64,000 bases of DNA from Cohnella rhizosphaerae (GTDB taxonomy: Bacteria > Bacillota > Bacilli > Paenibacillales > Paenibacillaceae), in contig NZ_JAPDIA010000009.1 of assembly GCF_029525575.1 (NCBI RefSeq), positions 558,001 to 622,000 of the forward strand. The letters run 5' to 3'. Position 1 is the first letter of the stretch; every line of letters begins with the position of its first letter. Shown one piece after another: positions 1-8,274 of this stretch. The notes under the pieces were generated by a model. The model was not told where the DNA came from, searched no databases, and was given only the letters and a program-made list of their open reading frames with translations. The translations under genes and the position numbers were made by a program.

Positions 1-219
1 AAGCAACTAGCGGTACGCCAATTGGTTGTAGCCAAGAAGACAATGCAACCTCGCAACGCCTACTTACTGCATTACTATGAACAGAAAATCACCGAAGGAA
101 AGTCCAAGCGGCAAGCCATCGTCTGTATAATGCGCAAGCTGGTCAACGTTGTCTATCATATCTTGAAACATAAGAGCGTAAATCAGATGCCCGCTATCCC
201 AGAAAAACAAGTGAGTTGA
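1..219 (+). CDS. IS110-family transposase, C-terminal end (partial at window edge)
   Basis: The frame is open from base 1 and stops at TGA 217-219, leaving about 72 residues. The visible tail has the features of the C-terminus of IS110/IS116/IS902 transposases: a tyrosine pair followed by a basic Gly-Lys segment (YYEQKITEGKSKRQA) and a closing RKLVNVVYHILK helix. These enzymes carry a DEDD-type catalytic domain, which would lie upstream of the window. The family call is from memory of this conserved tail. The Rhs remnant begins only about 45 bp after the stop, so the right end of the element probably lies at about 220-262. Confidence 0.6.
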   Translation, partial: KQLAVRQLVVAKKTMQPRNAYLLHYYEQKITEGKSKRQAIVCIMRKLVNVVYHILKHKSVNQMPAIPEKQVS

Positions 220-263
220 TATACTGAATTTTAACAGGAAGAGGTGTGTGGTTTATAAACTAG

Positions 264-980
264 GATACGTATGAGGGGCAGTTTAATAATCCGCTGACGC
301 TTAACCTCTTTACGTATGTTGAGAATAATCCGTTGATTTATTTTGACCCAACTGGGAATAAAAGTTTGATGACGTATGCTAAGGCTTACTCTAAAGCATT
401 TAGTTGGTCAAATATCAAAGAGACCGCAGCGGATGTCGGCAATACCATGTGGGGTGATTTTAAGGATGCAGCAGAAGCTGTCTGGTATGTATCGAATGAA
501 GCAGCATTAGCCTATCCGCCTGTTGCAGGAGGCGAATACATTATTGTTAAGGGAGCAGGATACGTTTGGAATGGCGCGAAGTGGGTTAAGGCAGCCATTA
601 CAGGAAGTAAGGAAGTCAAGGTTTCGATTCAAGTCCTCTCAAAAGGAGAGAGAATAAAAATTTTCAATCAAAGACTTTTAGATGCTCCCTCCGCAAAATC
701 AGCAGATGAAGCACTAGCACAACTTGACAAGATCATGACTGAAGTTGAGGATGCGTATAGCGGCGTTGCAAAAGTCGACCATCCAGGACTTGCATATCAA
801 GGAAGAATGTACGCTCCAAGACCGGATAAAACGGCTAGAATGTCTGATGGCAGTATTAGAGCAGTGACTAGTGGAAACTTCATTGAAATTACTGCAGATG
901 GTACAATCAAAATCTTTGCAAAAAATGCGGATAAGACGCAAGGAGCTTTAGTTCTTACAAAACCTGGGGCAGGTGGTTGA
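264..980 (+). pseudogene. Rhs/YD-repeat polymorphic toxin, C-terminal tip cut off from its core
   Basis: An in-frame TAG at 261-263 is followed at once by the end of an Rhs core: DTYEGQFNNPLTLNLFTY, then ENNPLIYFDPTGN. That is the usual junction between the Rhs/YD shell and its variable toxin domain. About 200 residues of tip follow, including a hydrophobic alanine-rich stretch and a C-terminal domain of about 110 residues that I do not recognise. The several thousand bases of Rhs core expected upstream are absent, replaced by the end of an IS110-type element. The gene is therefore probably silent as a full toxin, though the tip domain itself is intact. The stop overlaps the start region of the next small gene, as in toxin-immunity pairs. 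No toxic activity can be named from sequence. Confidence 0.7.
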
Positions 981-985
981 TAAAA

Positions 986-1240
986 ATGGATGAGATTAAA
1001 AGGATATTTAATGAGCGATTTTCAAGTTGGAATATTTACTTTGAACAATATGGCATAGCTACCTGGGTCAGAATGAACGACGGTAATACTCACTTCTTTG
1101 AAGTTGAAATTGTACCTAATGAAGGTGTAGGAGTTTCTGTTGGACGATTTGTTGAAGAGGTTGATTTCAGCGGTCATGATGTAGCTTTTGATTCATTAAA
1201 TGAAGCATTAGAATTCATTGATAGAAAAGTTGCCGAATAA
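986..1240 (+). CDS. Candidate immunity protein for the Rhs tip
   Basis: A small acidic protein of about 84 residues. The ATG at 986 lies five bases after the TGA of the Rhs tip; a TTG at 977 overlapping that stop is the alternative start. The sequence is rich in Phe, Glu and Asp and predicts mixed alpha/beta, with no signal peptide or membrane segment. I recognise no family. The immunity role is inferred only from position: a small acidic cytosolic protein directly behind a toxin tip is the standard arrangement in Rhs and WapA loci. The ribosome site is weak, which would fit translational coupling to the toxin. Confidence 0.5.
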   Translation: MDEIKRIFNERFSSWNIYFEQYGIATWVRMNDGNTHFFEVEIVPNEGVGVSVGRFVEEVDFSGHDVAFDSLNEALEFIDRKVAE

Positions 1241-1414
1241 GTCATAAGGCATGCTCAATTTCAATCTTGCTTGGCTTAAAGCTTTCAAGGTTTCTTTTTT
1301 TGGCTAATCTGGTCGCGATTACAGGTTTCTTTCTCTCTCGGGACTCTTTAACCTGAAAGAATCATTTTTATATGGCTTCTATATTAGCACTAAAACGAAT
1401 TGAAACCCTTTTCT

Positions 1415-1475
1415 GCCCCCAAATGCGAACACGGACGCTGAGCGTTCAGATGTCGACGTTGGGGGCTTCTTTTTG
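1415..1475 (+). terminator. Intrinsic terminator-like hairpin
   Basis: GCCCCCAA (1415-1422) pairs perfectly with TTGGGGGC (1459-1466) and is followed by TTCTTTTT. The loop holds a further palindrome, ACGCTGAGCGT. It lies 175 bp after the candidate immunity gene, in a 400-bp gap with no other recognisable gene. Confidence 0.55.
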
Positions 1476-1642
1476 CCTTACTAACCGAATAACCTGTCCG
1501 ATGTCCTTGATGCGTCTAAGCATCAATTAGAAAAGCTGTAACGCCGCTATATCCCTTCCTTATGACTTTGTTATCCCCAGTAAAAATGTTCTAAATTTCC
1601 TCGTATGCTCCAGTTATATGCAATGACCATGATCGTCTGGGA

Positions 1643-1970
1643 GTGAAGTGCTATGGCTTGCGTACTAACCCGGAGAAGAACCGTCTGCTAAAAGATCGCC
1701 TAACTAAACGTGACCAACCGGCCTCTGAGGAAGAAAGTTCCAAATCTGGACCCGAGTGGGGAAGCGTTAGAGACGATGGTGGAAGCGAACTTCGCTTGCG
1801 AAGACCTGTTCCTGACGCTTACCTTTGAGCGAAAATAGACGAAGCTGGAGGAGTTGGAGGAGTTGGAGGAGTTGGAGGAGTTGGAGGAGCTGGAGGAGCT
1901 GGAAGGTGGGGAGGTCCTGGTAAACAGCGAAATCAAAGTTGAATACAGTAAGGTAGTTTCTAAATTCTAA
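1643..1970 (+). pseudogene. Decayed gene, possibly a replication/mobilisation-type protein
   Basis: Coding-like sequence survives in pieces. One frame starts at 1643 and gives a basic stretch (NPEKNRLLKDRLTKRD). Another frame then reads GEALETMVEANFACEDLFLTLTFERK (split here only by quoting limits: ETMVEANF, then CEDLFLTLTF), stops at TAG 1836-1838, and continues in the same frame as six Leu-Glu-Glu triplets before TAA 1968-1970. The pattern 'EANF..xDLFLTLTF' resembles the conserved core of rolling-circle replication-like proteins found on Firmicute mobile elements; this is from memory and weak. At least one frameshift and one nonsense codon make it a relic. Confidence 0.35.
1843..1903 (+). 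repeat. 9-bp tandem repeat (GGAGGAGTT/CTG type)
   Basis: About six to seven head-to-tail copies of a 9-bp unit, GGAGGAGTT, the last two changed to GGAGGAGCT. Read in frame with the relic gene it encodes repeated Leu-Glu-Glu, a coiled-coil-like acidic tract. Confidence 0.8.
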
Positions 1971-2033
1971 ATAAGTATTAAAATGTAAAAAAATTTAAAT
2001 CTGAAAAGATATGAAATCGTCAAAAATGTTTAT

Positions 2034-2185
2034 AGGGTGAACAATTATCGATAAAATACAATAAATCAGGGTTTATTGTCAGTGATAGCTATACGGATGG
2101 AACAGAAGCTATTAGTTCAAATGGATTTTCATACAGCGAGGAGAGAAAGGCATGGATCTACTGTACAATAAAATTCAACAGATGA
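2034..2185 (+). pseudogene. Possible C-terminal tail of a second toxin domain
   Basis: A frame opens after TAG at about 2034 and reads about 48 residues, including GFIVSDSYTDGTEAIS and KAWIYCTIKFNR, to TGA 2183-2185. It overlaps the first 34 bases of the next small gene. A tail that overlaps an immunity-like gene is the arrangement seen at toxin tips, but there is no start codon and the upstream part is missing. The call is inference from geometry only. Confidence 0.25.
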
Positions 2186-2460
2186 AAAAGAGGCCTGGTT
2201 TGTATATTGGAAAAACATCACTATTCTTTCTTCAGGCGTATCTAAATGGTTATGTAGCTTACCACAACGAAGTGAATGTGGAGCAGAACTATTTCTTTCT
2301 CCCGCAATTTCAAGAATACATCCAAAAGCGATTCAAAATCGAGATTACACATAGCTGGGCAGATATCATCACTTTCCATTCAAGTAGTGATGATGCAGCA
2401 TTTGATGCATTTTATCAATTGCTTGATGATTTTGTTTCCGAAAACAAGCTTAACGAATAA
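2152..2460 (+). CDS. Small immunity-like protein ('KRPGLYIG' type)
   Basis: A 102-residue protein with a very strong ribosome site (GAGGAGAGAAAGG at 2138-2150). The N-terminus runs through MKKRPGLYIGKTSLFFLQAYLNGY, quoted as KKRPGLYIG then LQAYLNGY, and the middle has HSWADIITFHS. Short proteins with this RPG-YIG start and a His-Ser-Trp-Ala motif are common next to Rhs/WapA toxin tips in Firmicutes, so I infer an orphan immunity role. That family link is from memory. There is no signal peptide or membrane segment. It is AT-rich like the rest of the 1-3 kb patch and unlike the chromosome to the right. Confidence 0.5.
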   Translation: MDLLYNKIQQMKKRPGLYIGKTSLFFLQAYLNGYVAYHNEVNVEQNYFFLPQFQEYIQKRFKIEITHSWADIITFHSSSDDAAFDAFYQLLDDFVSENKLNE

Positions 2461-2637
2461 CGAACAATTATCTTAAAGGCCACATGCGAGCATAATAAGT
2501 CCATGTGGTTTTTATCAATGCAGTAATCGGATTAAGGATAACTTGATTAACGTTATTCTTCTTCTATTTTTAAATATCGCTAAAACTTCTCTCGCTCCGT
2601 TTTATTAGGCGAACTTCATGATCCATTCGAATAAATC

Positions 2638-2862
2638 TTAATCTTCTTCCACATCCCTAAGATCAATAATTTCCCGAATATCCTCTATTTTTAACGCCTC
2701 AGCAATTCTTTCTATATGCCCGAAATTAACATTCTGTCTCTTATGGTTGGCCAACTCACTTAAAGCGGCATGACGAATGTCAGTTATTCTAGACAGCTCA
2801 CGTAAACTTATATTGTATTGGTGCAGTAGTTCCTGGATCATCAGCACTACTTTTTTAGCCAA
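2638..2862 (-). CDS. XRE/Cro-C1 family transcriptional regulator
   Basis: A 74-residue protein that is almost wholly one helix-turn-helix domain. Residues 17-40 (ISLRELSRITDIRHAALSEL) form the helix-turn-helix, followed by NHKRQNVNFGHIERIAEAL, the usual closing helices. This size and layout match the minimal XRE repressors (YozG-like) of Bacillales and phages. It probably dimerises and binds palindromic DNA. Two perfect palindromes lie just upstream of its start, at 2892-2907 and 2925-2948, in the gap shared with the divergent gene at 3018, so autoregulation is likely. Confidence 0.85.
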   Translation of the reverse strand: MAKKVVLMIQELLHQYNISLRELSRITDIRHAALSELANHKRQNVNFGHIERIAEALKIEDIREIIDLRDVEED

Positions 2863-2891
2863 GAGGCACCCCTACTTTTTTTGTGAAATGA

Positions 2892-2907
2892 TTACGCAAA
2901 AGCGTAA
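2892..2907. promoter_or_regulatory. Perfect palindrome, candidate XRE operator 1
   Basis: TTACGC-AAAA-GCGTAA: 6-bp arms and a 4-bp spacer, 30 bp upstream of the XRE start codon. The symmetry and size suit a small Cro-like dimer. Binding is inferred. Confidence 0.5.
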
Positions 2908-2924
2908 CATGATAAAACTTGCAA

Positions 2925-2948
2925 AATGGTACGTAATTAAGTACCATT
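2925..2948. promoter_or_regulatory. Perfect palindrome, candidate XRE operator 2
   Basis: AATGGTAC-GTAATTAA-GTACCATT: 8-bp arms and an 8-bp spacer, in the same divergent gap. The arms differ from operator 1, so one may serve another regulator or act as an overlapping promoter hairpin. Confidence 0.45.
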
Positions 2949-3017
2949 GAGCTAAATAACTCAATAATTTCCCTTTCTAAAGTAGACAAACAATAGAAAG
3001 AAAATGGGGTCTTGAAT

Positions 3018-3278
3018 ATGACCGAACTAACAGCCCGCTACGAACAGCTTGCCCGTAAAGCAGCGCAATTAAGTGCCGAGATCGCGACCTGCGAAACCTA
3101 CCTGGAGGCGATGCTGGACTTTACATATCATCATGGCGCAAAATATTCGATGACGACGATTGAGGAGATCGTACAGGCGGTGCATGCGGTGGAGTGCGAG
3201 CGGCGGCAGCATCTGCTGAATGTCCGGTTCGAAAAGTCGTTGCTGTCCGCTTGCATAGGTACGCAGCGTGAGAACTGA
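3018..3278 (+). CDS. Small hypothetical coiled-coil protein
   Basis: A protein of about 86 residues starting at ATG 3018; a TTG at 3012 is possible. Two helical stretches (LTARYEQLARKAAQLSAEI and TIEEIVQAVHAVECERRQ) suggest a short helical hairpin. There is no recognised domain, signal peptide or membrane segment. Base composition rises to that of the chromosome here, so the accessory patch appears to end at about 3.0 kb. It lies divergent to the XRE repressor and 70 bp before the carbonic-anhydrase-like gene. Function unknown. Confidence 0.55.
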   Translation: MTELTARYEQLARKAAQLSAEIATCETYLEAMLDFTYHHGAKYSMTTIEEIVQAVHAVECERRQHLLNVRFEKSLLSACIGTQREN

Positions 3279-3350
3279 GCGGGAGCGCTGACGCGTCGAT
3301 GCCATCGTGCAAGCTGCGTTCAACGATTCGTATTCATAGGAGGCAATACC

Positions 3351-3885
3351 ATGGCAACCGTACAACCCTTCGGCGGCAAACGGCCGAGCATTCATGAGAC
3401 TGTATTCCTGGCAGCGGGCAGCGTCGTGACGGGGGGACGTGAAGATCGGCAAGGACTCGACCATCTGGTTTAATGCCGTGATCCGGGGGGATGTCGCGCC
3501 GACCGTCATCGGCGAGCGGACGAGCATTCAGGATAATTCGACGCTGCATCAGAGCCCGGGCAAACCGCTGATTATTGAAGACGAGGTGATCGTCGGGCAC
3601 AATGCGGTTCTGCACAGCTGCATCGTGAGGCGCGGCGCGATGATCGGGATGGGCGCGATTGTGCTGGACGGCGCGGAGGTCGGAGAGGGCGCGATGGTCG
3701 GCGCCGGCGCATTGGTGCCGCCCGGCAAGGTGATACCGCCCCGCACGCTGGTCGTCGGTTCGCCGGCGAAGCCGCTCCGCGCGACGAACGAAGCGGACGA
3801 GGCCGACATGCGGCGAATCGTGAGGGAGTATGCAGAGAAAGGTCGGATTTACAAGCAGCTGCAGGTGGAGCCAGATTCTCGATAA
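3351..3885 (+). CDS. Gamma-carbonic-anhydrase-like hexapeptide protein
   Basis: A left-handed beta-helix protein of the gamma carbonic anhydrase/YrdA/PaaY type, about 177 residues. The ATG at 3351 follows AGGAGG at 3338-3343. The frame breaks in a G6 run (3431-3436): with five Gs it reads GSVVTGDVKIGKDSTIWFN, the classic start of the family. The hexapeptide turns follow, with the three metal-binding His residues in STLHQS, VGHNAVLH and its partner turn. Members bind zinc or iron as trimers; many have no proven carbonic anhydrase activity. It stands alone, so its physiological role is open. Confidence 0.85.
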
Positions 3886-4070
3886 TTGCTCGATAACTGC
3901 CGATAATTGCATCTTGAATCGCCAATCCCGCTTTCGTTTTCGAGTCTGTCCGCGTCTTCGCCGGCAGGCTTTTTTTTCGTTGCCGGCTTGTTTGCCTGCC
4001 GGGTCGTTAGCCTTCTGGCTTCGCTCTCTGAATCCGAATATTTTCCTTCCTGGCGGACAAGGATAAGCAA

Positions 4071-5653
4071 ATGATGGCAACCGCGGAAGGGGGCGACTCT
4101 GTGCGCGCGAAAACGATAGCTTTGCCGGACACGCCGGACGAAGGCGGCGATTGCCCGGAGACGCTGCGGCTGGAGCCGAGACTGGACTGGTTCAAGTCTC
4201 GTTTTGCCGGCTGTTCGGACGTGGTGTTTTACAGCTTCACCCTGGGGTCGGGCGTTGAATGCGCGCTGATTTATATTCGCGAAATGTTCGATTACCGCGA
4301 TGTGGAAGAGCACTTGCTGAAGCCGCTGATGGCCTCTCGCGGGGGAGGGCGGGGACGAGACGGAACGGCTGTTCTCGGAGCGACGGGTGCCGATGGCGGG
4401 CAGCAAGGCGCTGACCGATCCGGCCGAGAGCGTCAATTGGATTGTGCAAGGCTTCGGCGTGCTGTTGATCGAAGGCGATCTTCGGATGCTGGGCCTTCCG
4501 TATTCGAGGTTCGAGAAACGAGCGGTGGAGGAGGCGCCGAACGAATCGGTCATACGGGGGCCGCGGGAAGCCTTCGTCGAAAGTCTGGATACGAACCTGA
4601 CGCTGCTGCGGCGCCGTATTCGCAGCAAGCCATCTTAAAACGGAGCAGCTCGTGCTCGGGCGCGACACAAAGACCGCCGTCATCCTCGTTTATCTGGACC
4701 ATGTCTGTCCGGAGGCGCTGGTACGGGAAATGAAGCGAAGAATCGCCTGCATCGACATGGACGGCGTGCTGGGCTCGAACTATATCGAGGAATCGATCGA
4801 GGACAACCCGTCCTCGCCCTTTCCGCAGCTGCAGTACACGGAGCGCCCCGATACGGTGGCCGCGTCCCTGCTGGAGGGCAGACTGGCGGTGGTCGTGGAC
4901 AACACGCCGATCGCGCTGCTGGCGCCCGTCAATTTTTTTTATGATGCTTCAATCCGCAGAGGACTACTACCAGCCTTATATCGCGGCTTCGTGGATTCGC
5001 TGGATTCGCTTCGTTTTTTTTGCTGACCTCGCTCCTGCTGCCCTCGTTCTATATTGCGATTACGACGTTTCATCCGGAGATGATTCCCTTTGACCTGCTC
5101 ATCTCCGTCTCTTCGTCGCGGGAGATCGTGCCCTTCCCGGCGCTGATGGAGGCTTTGATGATGGAGGTAGCGTTCGAGGCGCTGCGGGAGGCATCGGTTC
5201 GCATTCCCAAGTCGATCGGTCAGGCCGTCTCGATTATCGGCGCGCTCATCATCGGCACGGCGGCCGTTCAGGCAGGCATCGTGTCCGCGGCGATGGTCAT
5301 TATCGTGTCGTTGACGGGCATCGCTTCGTTCATTATTCCGAATTTCGACCTGGGCCTTTCTTTTCGGTTGCTTCGGTTCCCGATGATGCTGCTTGCCGGC
5401 GCGTTCGGCATTTTCGGCATCGCATGCGGCATGATCTTGATCTATGTCCATATGCTCAATCTTGAATCCTTCGGCATGCCGTATCTGTCTCCATTGACCC
5501 CCCCAGATCGCGAATGCGCTCAAGGATACGTTCATACGGACGCCGTGGTGGAAGATGCGGAAGCGGCCGACGACGGCGATCGAAGCGAATCGGACCAGAC
5601 AAAAGGGCGGAACGCGCGCTTGGGCGCAAAGCAGCGGGGAGGGAGAAGATTGA
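4071..5653 (+). CDS. Spore germination receptor subunit A (GerA family), frameshifted
   Basis: The GerA-type subunit of a nutrient germinant receptor, about 520 residues, at the spore inner membrane. The soluble N-terminal half carries WIVQGFGVLLIEGD, then LRRRI and YIEESIEDN, followed by 'NFFMMLQSAEDYYQ' and a membrane half with FLLTSLLLPSFYIA and several hydrophobic helices. ATG 4071 follows AAGGAT. The frame is broken five times: G5 at 4341-4345, an extra base at about 4625, T8 at 4932-4939, T8 at 5014-5021 and C6 at 5499-5504. Removing one base each time restores a continuous GerA protein ending at TGA 5651-5653, which overlaps the GerC start by four bases. Confidence 0.85.
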
Positions 5654-6891
5654 AGGCATTGCTCCGGCTGTGGAAAATGACCGGTTTAGCCGCCGCCATC
5701 GTCTTCCTTGCCGGCTGTTGGTCGGCGACCGAGCTTAACAACCGCGCATTTGTGAGCGTCATGATCCTGGATTCGAAAAATGACGAAGTCGAGCTGACGC
5801 TCGGCATTCCCTTGACGAATCGGTTGATTCCCGGGCAGACGGGGGGAACCGGAGGCGGCAGCCAACGTCCCGTCGCTTATGTCACCCGCAGCGGCCGCAC
5901 CGTCGAAGAGGCGCTGCAAAAAATTCAGGGAGACATTCCCCGCAAAGTCGCCTTCGGCCAGACCCACAGCATCATCATGGGGAGCCGCTTCGCGCAGAGG
6001 GGCATCGGGCCGCTGATTGAATTTATTTCCCGAAATCCGTTTTTAAAGCTGAATACAAGCTTGTTTCTCGTCGAAGGGATCGCGCGAAACAAAGTGTCGG
6101 AAACGTCCACTACGTTTGAACGATTTTTCATTTCGGTATTGAATGGCTATGTCCGCAACCATCAGATTTTAAATACCACGGTCAAGGATTTAATGTTCTC
6201 CAAGGCGAACGGCGGAGACGGATTTCTCCCCATACTGAGATTCCAGGCGATGGAGCCTTCCGTGAAGTCGGACATGACCGAGAATGTCGGCACGGGAGGC
6301 GCGGCGATCCTTCGCGAGGGAAAAATGATCCCGCCCGTTTTTTCGCCCGAAGAGACTTCGTCGGTTCGCGCGGCGGCGGGGCAGCTCAGGGAGTACATCT
6401 ACAGCGTGCCATCCCCGACGGACGGCAAGGCGATCGGATTTTATACCTCTTCACTGAGAACGCAGATTCGGCCGTTTAAAGACAGGGACGGGCTGGGCAT
6501 CGTCATTCGCTCCTATTCCAACGCGGGCATCATCGCTTCGGACTCCGACATCGACCTGAGCAAGCAGGAAAATATCGCTCGGCTTGAAAAGGAGATTAAA
6601 AAAAATCGCGGATGCGTCGCTATCGTCCGTAATCGCCAAAACCCAGGCGGCGGGAGCGGACGCATTTAATTTCGGACGCTATATATCCGTTCAATATCCG
6701 AAGGATTGGGGCAAGCTCAAAGGCGAATGGCGAGCGTACTACCAAAATCGCCTGCGTATCCGGGTCGAATCCGTCATCTCGCTGAGAAGGGTCGGCTCAT
6801 CGACGGATTCCTTCCGCACCGGATTCATGAATCCCGGACACGGGGGGAGAGAGAAAAAGGGGGCGATCAGGCGTGGAACTTCAATCCGTGA
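5650..6891 (+). CDS. Spore germination receptor lipoprotein subunit C (Ger(x)C family), frameshifted
   Basis: The GerC-type subunit, a lipoprotein on the outer face of the spore inner membrane. TTG 5650 follows GGGAGGGAGAAGA and gives a signal peptide with the lipobox LAGC and then WSATELNNRAF, the family hallmark. The middle carries TFERFFISVL and TVKDLMFS. An A8 run at 6597-6604 breaks the frame; with seven As the tail reads EIKKIADASLSSVIAKTQ to the expected DAFNFGRYI..YPKDW ending. The end is uncertain: the family tail passes a G6 run (6841-6846), and the stop that fits best is TGA 6889-6891, overlapping the gerB start, which needs a second small correction. Confidence 0.85.
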
Positions 6892-7983
6892 CGCAAAGTC
6901 AGCTGTTCAAGCTGTTTGCGCTGCATCTGTTTTCTACGATGATCGCCTTCATGGTGGGAATCATGCTGCAGTCCAGCGGCTACAACGCGCCTCTCGGCGT
7001 GCTGTGCGGCGCCTTGCTCGGACTTGCGTTTTCCTATTTCGCCTTCAAGCTGGGCTTGCGACGACCCGACCGCTTCTTTATCGAATACGGTCAGGAGATC
7101 GTCGGACGTTGGCTGCACTATCCGCTGCTGCTGTTCATCGCGGTGTCGAATTTGTTGATTGCGATCATTAATTTTTGGGAGCTGCAGGACGTGATGATCC
7201 AGTTTTACCTAGTCAGCACGCCGCCTTGGGCGATCGCCGCGCTCTGCGGGCTTTGCATCGCCTATACCGTCCGTTTTGGCGTCAAGTCGGTTTTCAGGGC
7301 GGCCGAAGGTCTGTTCTTTTTCAGCCTGCTTTCGTTTTTACTGATTCCGATCCTGGTTAGCGAAAATTTCAATTGGTTTTCCATTCGGGGCATTGCGACT
7401 TATTTTAGCGTGCGGGAGGCTTGGTCTTCCGCGTACTATACGTCCTCGGTGTTCGGGGGAGATGTCGTTTGCGCTGCTTATTTTTCCGTACCTGTCTTCG
7501 CCGGGTAAAACCTTCCGCTCGCTCTTCGCGTCGATGTCGGTCGCGGCGGCCGTCGTGCTGGTTCATATCGTTCCTTTGCTGCTCATCTTCGGGCCGGAGC
7601 TGAGCTCCAATCTCAATTATCCCGAGCTGGAGCTGCTCCGCTTCATGCGGAGCGGTTCCTTTCTGGAGACGCTGGACCCCGCGCTGATCGCGCTGTGGCT
7701 GATCAGCATCTTCGTCAAGCTCGGCTTTATTGTATTTGTCATCTCGCTCATCCTGGCGCGTTCGTTCCGTTTGACGGATACGAAGCCGTTTGTGTTCCCG
7801 ATCACCGTATTCATCGCGGTCGGGTCGCTGGCGATCGTCAAGTCCAACACGCAGTTCAGGAGCATGATGGGGGGCGGCTTGCTGACCGTATTCTGGATCT
7901 CCGAGCTGATCCCGGTCGTTTATTACCTCGTCGACACGATCCGTCGAAATTGGGGCCAAGAGAAGGAGGCGTCGTCCGAGTGA
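6873..7983 (+). CDS. Spore germination receptor permease-like subunit B (GerB family), frameshifted
   Basis: The GerB-type subunit, an amino-acid-permease-related integral membrane protein of about 370 residues with about ten hydrophobic helices; GerB subunits are thought to bind the germinant. GTG 6873 begins VELQSVTQSQLFKLF. The frame breaks at G5 7455-7459: with four Gs, YTSSVFGEMSFALLIFPYL reads through. It ends at TGA 7981-7983, which overlaps the GTG of the next gene (GTGA), so the two are translationally coupled. The A-C-B gene order is a common variant in Bacillales. Confidence 0.85.
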
Positions 7984-8204
7984 TCGCGATCCTGATCGTG
8001 TATGCGTCGGTCGCCGTCGCCGAGTGGCGGTATATCCATCGCAGCAAGCGGAAAAAGCGCACCTATTATATCATCTTCGGCTCGATGTCTTTTCTGTTTT
8101 TGCTGAGCGAATTTTTGTTTGCGATCAAACAATGGTTTCAAATGTCGGTCTGGATCGAAGCGGTATTCGGGCCGCTGGAACGGGTGCTGCTCGGGCAGTG
8201 GTAG
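7980..8204 (+). CDS. Small membrane protein at the end of the ger operon
   Basis: A 74-residue protein starting at GTG 7980 inside the stop of the GerB gene. It has an N-terminal hydrophobic segment (VIAILIVYASVAVAEW), a basic loop (RYIHRSKRKKR) and a second hydrophobic segment (YIIFGSMSFLFLLSEFLF), so it is probably a two-helix membrane protein. Short proteins of this sort (D-type subunits) accompany some germination receptors in Bacillus and Clostridia and modulate them. The D-subunit assignment is inferred from size, topology and position, not from a recognised motif. Confidence 0.65.
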   Translation: MIAILIVYASVAVAEWRYIHRSKRKKRTYYIIFGSMSFLFLLSEFLFAIKQWFQMSVWIEAVFGPLERVLLGQW

Positions 8205-8233
8205 CGGAAAAGGCGGGTGCTGTCGTCAAAGAA

Positions 8234-8259
8234 AAAGCCAAGCCCGCGGGCTTGGCTTT
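8234..8259. terminator. Bidirectional terminator between ger operon and SLH gene
   Basis: A perfect 26-bp palindrome, AAAGCCAAGCCCG then its complement, with A-rich and T-rich flanks. It lies between two convergent genes and can serve both. Confidence 0.85.
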
Positions 8260-8274
8260 CAGAAGCTGCTTTTC

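Noticed and set aside
3961..4002. Hairpin CCGGCAGGC/GCCTGCCGG as a terminator before gerA
   Set aside because: The loop is 24 bases with the T-run inside it and no T-run follows. It may be a weak terminator, but support is too thin to list.
3334..4628. Long minus-strand frames opposite the carbonic-anhydrase-like gene and gerA
   Set aside because: They are antisense shadows with Arg-rich composition; the plus strand carries conserved families.
5020..6669. A 549-residue fusion of the GerA membrane half with GerC
   Set aside because: The C6 run at 5499-5504 shifts the GerA tail into the GerC frame; GerC has its own start and lipobox.
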